A DNA stretch of 64,000 bases, from positions 142,501 through 206,500 of the forward strand of contig JAODUO010000541.1 in the NCBI GenBank assembly GCA_025642075.2, in the 5' to 3' direction. Origin of the DNA: Ridgeia piscesae. Lineage: Eukaryota > Annelida > Polychaeta > Sabellida > Siboglinidae. Below, piece after piece: positions 1 to 64,000 of the stretch. The position numbers and the translations under genes are program-made. The notes beneath the pieces were generated by a model. It was not told the origin of the DNA, did no database searches, and saw only the letters and a list, made by a program, of their open reading frames with translations. Every line of letters begins with the position of its first letter. The first letter of the stretch is position 1.

Positions 1-226
1 TTCTATATGTAGAGGGATGATGCTAGTTCGTGATGTTGGTATAATTACTGTATTATTGAAATGCAGTATGCAAAACTAATTGTTAGCACAAAGAAAGAAC
101 GTATGTTAAAATATGGTTGTTATTAAAGTTCTTCTCTGAAACGAGTAATAGTAGAGATTACTTATCATCGGTGAAATAGGTTGCACAACAAAGACGGGAT
201 GTATGTATGTATGTATGTGTATATGT

Positions 227-415
227 CTTATAGCATGCATTACTATTATCAACTGGTTTATGATAGTCGCTGAATAGCCTCATACGATTCTATATTACGT
301 TTTTTGTAAGCAAACATTGTATTTACATCCAATGCCTATTCCTGTAAGAAAACCTATCCAGCTTCGATCAATTTATCGCGAGTATACTTAACACGGCAGT
401 GTTTTCACACGCTTT

Positions 416-458
<43 letters not shown>

Positions 459-808
459 GCGTGTGCGTGCGCGTGCGCGTGCGCGTGCGCGTGCGTGTGT
501 GCATATATGCATACCAACATACATGCATGCATGTATGCAAATATGCATGCATGTATGTTGGTATGCATATATGCACATACACCCCCTCCCCACATACACA
601 CACATATTCAACCATAAAAACGTGTGAAAACACTGTCGTGTTAAGGATATTCGCGATAAATTGATGGAAGCTGGATAGGTTTTCTTACAGGAATAGGCAT
701 TGAATGTAAATACAATGTTTGATTACATAAAAAAAAGTAATATAGAATCGCATGAGGCTATTCAGCGGCAATCATAAACCAGTTGATAACAGTAATGCAT
801 GCTATAAG
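227..808. repeat. Long palindrome around a TG microsatellite
   Basis: Arms of about 190 bp (227-418 and 614-808) are near-perfect inverted copies, from cttatagcatgcattac to its complement. The centre holds a (TG)/(GC) run at 418-500 and an inner hairpin at 501-576 (tgcataccaacatacatgca and its complement). It looks like a foldback/MITE-type element; no coding content. Confidence 0.88.
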
Positions 809-1614
809 GCCTAATTCTCGACTGATCTACATAATTAACAATGACGCCATTTGCAGTAAGCACATTAATCACTGTTAATAATCGATTGCTTTTTAACCGT
901 GCTCGACGCTTGCAGATGCATGTCTTTTGCAGCCGTATGCAGCCTAACAGTTCATTAATATGGCGGTCAAACTTGCGACAATCAAACGGCACATACAGAA
1001 TCAAATCTCATCAGAATCACTGCGTAAATTGGCAAATGTTCAATTCGATTGTACATGCACAGACGCAGCATATTGTTTGTAGGCTGGTTTATGTTCATAA
1101 TAAGCTATTCAGATCAGTATCATAATTGCCGTGTAACTGTCATTTAACAAATATGTCATTCATTGAACTGTCGTCTACAGTTAATAATACTGTTAGCAGA
1201 CGAATGCTCTATAAGCGGGTATGCTTGTTTTATAACATTAATTCTTTATGTAGGTGGTGGGCCTACGTTACCAGAAAATGTATTGTTTGCATGTTGTATG
1301 AACCTGTTGAATAGCAAACAGGGACATTTCTTGGAAAATACACTGACAACATTCTAACAGAACAGGCATAATGATATTAACCGATAAGAGTTAATCATGT
1401 TTCGTTCGCCTTTTGTTGCAACGCTCAATTCTGTATTAAGTAGTAGCATAATGATAATTAACATCGTTTGATATTTAATCATCGCCAATTCACTTGATAC
1501 ATATTTACTTTAGTGTCGCAATAAAAGACGAATGAAACGTTTTTAACCGTTGTCGATTAACATGATTATTATAACAATACTGTCATTTGTTCTCTGTGTA
1601 ATTTCCAAGAAATA
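809..1614. other. Upstream region without recognised features
   Basis: AT-rich sequence with only short open frames that resemble no protein. Nothing supported beyond single-copy-looking non-coding DNA. Confidence 0.5.
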
Positions 1615-1915
1615 TCCTATTTGCTATTGAACATATTGACACAAGAAGTAAACGATCAATTTTCTGATATAGACCCACTACATACAAAGATTTCATGTTA
1701 TAAAATAAACATAGCCGCTTACGCAGCATTAATCTGCCAACAGTATTATTAACTGGAGACGATAATTGATAAATGACGAATCCTATTTGCTATTGAACAT
1801 ATTGACACAAGAAGTAAACGATCAATTTTCTGATATAGACCCACTACATACAAAGATTTCATGTTATAAAATAAACATACCCGCTTACGCAACATTAGTC
1901 TGCCAACAGTATTAT
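1615..1915. repeat. Direct duplication, 166-bp offset
   Basis: A block of about 135 bp beginning tcctatttgctattgaacat recurs 166 bp later with almost no differences (agccgc versus acccgc), then diverges after ccaacagtattat. Confidence 0.9.
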
Positions 1916-2277
1916 GACTGACATGTATAGCTTATCAAGAATGTATATCTATATACAAACAATATGTTGCGATTACATATGACAATCGAACTGAACTTTT
2001 GCCAATAAATAAATTTTGATCGATTCTGTGTTTAGTTTGTATGTCGCACTTGTTCTTTGATCCTGTGTTACATGTTAGACCGCTAGTGGTTTCTAATTAT
2101 TTGCTCTTATGTGTTATCATGTGTTATTCATTTAACGTTGAATGTGTATTATTTTTTTTTTTTACTTCGCTTCGAAGAAAATTGTGTCACCGATGTTTGC
2201 AGTTGTATTTGTTTGCGCGCGTGTGTGCGTCAGTGCGTGTATGCATGCATTCATGTCAGTCAGTAATTTTATTAAAC

Positions 2278-2606
2278 AAGAACATCATTGGGGGCCTACA
2301 TATGCTCTACTTATGAGTCATCTACATTTAATATTTTACGTTATTTGATTTCTTGTACAGCGCTTTGAGCATTTTATTGAAAATATCGCTATCAATTACA
2401 CGTCAAATGTCCGACGTCTTATCACATATTCCTCGCGAAAAAAAAGAACATAATTGGGGGCCTACATATACTCTACTTATGAATCATCTACATTTAATAT
2501 TTTACGTTATTTGATTCTTGTAGAGCGCTTTGAGCATTTTAATGAAAATATCGCTATCAATTACACATCAAATGTCCGACGTCTTATTGCATATTCCTCG
2601 CGAAAT
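2278..2606. repeat. Second direct duplication, also 166-bp offset
   Basis: agaacatcattgggggccta to cctcgcgaaa is repeated at 2446 with few changes. The period equals that of the unrelated duplication at 1615. Confidence 0.9.
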
Positions 2607-2730
2607 GCGTATCTTTGTCACCGTTGTTGCACAATTCTATGTTTTCTCTAACTCACCCTCACATACATACGTAATTACATAGACCCTTACAACCCTCATA
2701 CGGCCGCGTGGGCGGGCGGCGAGCACGCTC

Positions 2731-3060
<330 letters not shown>

Positions 3061-3864
3061 ACATAAATTCACAAAAACTTACAGTACGCTTTTGCCGTTT
3101 TTAGGTTATCTAAGAGGGCTAATTGTGAAGATTCGGCCAAGCAGGTTACGCTGGTTGAGAGGTTGACTTGTCATAAATAGCCTGCAGCACACCGATATTT
3201 TGTTTTTTTAAATGCTGACGTGCGGCAGGCTATTTATGGGAAACGCTGACACACGCGGAAACGTCCTACGTCGCGCGTTCACCTCATGATTCCACGCATA
3301 ATCTCTACGGAATATTTAACACTCAGGTTCTCCACCCATCCAGACGAATTTTATAAAGTTTAAATCTACAAACCACCTATGTTAGCCGGCTATTCACAGG
3401 ACGGACGAGCGGGCGGGCGGGCGGGCGGGCGGGCGGGCGGGCGGACGGAATTGTATTGTGGGATATGTAATCTAACTACATGCACGTATGCACACACACC
3501 ACCGTGCGCACCCACAATAGTTGATAATATCATACTTATTACATGCGATTAATCTGAAATGTGTCTAAGAGTTGTAAAACAAGGCACAAGATATGATCAA
3601 AAGTAATCAATGGTGTTTAACATTTCCTATCAAAAAGATTATTTTTCAATTTGCACGACATGACAACATCTGGAATCATTCACTGGTCAAACCACGAACT
3701 TGCTTGCACTGTGAAACATTGTGTGTTGCTGAGTGACGCGTCTGTGCTGATTACGCTGCACAATCGTTCCGTTTCACGCACTTGCTTTGGACAGCGCTAC
3801 TTCGTCGCTGCTTGTAATGTAATAACGTTGGGCAAGTTGATTGTAGTTACGGCCTGGTTTGGAA
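3061..3864. other. Region upstream of exon 1, possible 5' UTR/promoter
   Basis: Contains a GGGC microsatellite (3410-3442). The last 200 bp before the ATG are less AT-rich (cgacgc, cgttccg, cgctacttcgtcgctg). No TATA box or other core-promoter element could be fixed, so the transcription start is unknown. Confidence 0.35.
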
Positions 3865-63772
<59,908 letters not shown>

Positions 63773-64000
63773 GTGGGTGCTGAGATCATTGTCTCTATAG
63801 GACTAAGAAACAACAAATTATGTGAAATATGTTGACAGTCAAGCTCAGTATTACTGTTTCCATGTCCCAGTATTCTGTAACTCACTAGTCTATGTATTGT
63901 GGTTAGAACGTGTTGACCTCTGACACAGGAACAGTGACTGCTACTGAGTGCAGTGGTGGGTGCCAAGATCATTGTCTCTATAGGACTAAGAAACACAACA

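Overview
The window is eukaryotic nuclear DNA from an invertebrate animal. It has GT-AG introns of up to 11.7 kb, AT-rich introns, many long microsatellites, and decayed non-LTR, Penelope-like and inverted-repeat mobile elements. The repeat types, including an RTE-type endonuclease, a Penelope-like RT and a SWIM zinc-finger fragment, fit a lophotrochozoan, probably a mollusc. That assignment is an inference and the species cannot be read from the sequence.

One host gene fills the window on the + strand. I assembled 27 exons from about 3.87 kb to 63.77 kb by matching splice phases. The 27 pieces add up to one uninterrupted frame of about 1508 codons, open at the 3' end of the window. The predicted product is a secreted mosaic protein of the SVEP1/polydom type. 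In order it holds: signal peptide, divergent Sushi, Arg-rich linker, HYR, Sushi, Sushi, HYR, Sushi, Sushi, an unnamed domain with an RRKR site (X-A), two ephrin-receptor-like Cys repeats (GCC2/GCC3 type), pentraxin, two EGF, TSP1, Sushi, a second copy of the unnamed domain with an RQRR site (X-B), and two more GCC2/GCC3 repeats, continuing beyond the window. No VWA domain was seen.

The most unusual property is at the exon edges. Tandem repeats in this gene repeatedly consist of a splice site together with the adjacent piece of exon. Upstream of the TSP1 exon there are 26 extra copies of a 74-bp unit (29 nt intron end plus 45 nt exon start). Upstream of the X-B exon there are 24 extra copies of a 72-bp unit (36 plus 36 nt). 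The HYR2 exon is followed by about six 25-bp units carrying its 5' splice site and preceded by a 38-bp intronic repeat. The TSP1 5' splice site is duplicated 27 bp downstream. The last exon's 3' end and donor are duplicated 183 bp downstream, at the window edge. In the two large arrays, use of the extra acceptors would mostly bring in a premature stop or a frameshift.

Layout: 1-3.86 kb, upstream region with a 580-bp palindrome, two 166-bp duplications and microsatellites. 3.87-15.36 kb, signal-peptide exon and first intron, with a CRE-core palindrome cluster, a hAT-like element holding a LINE, and a SWIM fragment. 15.36-27.94 kb, first Sushi exons and a LINE-filled intron. 27.94-42.2 kb, HYR and Sushi modules with a nested terminal-inverted-repeat element (32.4-35.1 kb), long CA/CAACAG microsatellites and a Penelope-like element. 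42.7-52.7 kb, X-A, GCC2, pentraxin and EGF exons, with a pogo-like element and a 2.9-kb foldback element in introns. 52.8-64 kb, the two exon-edge arrays, TSP1, Sushi, X-B and GCC2 exons, a 280-bp TC tract and a LINE fragment.
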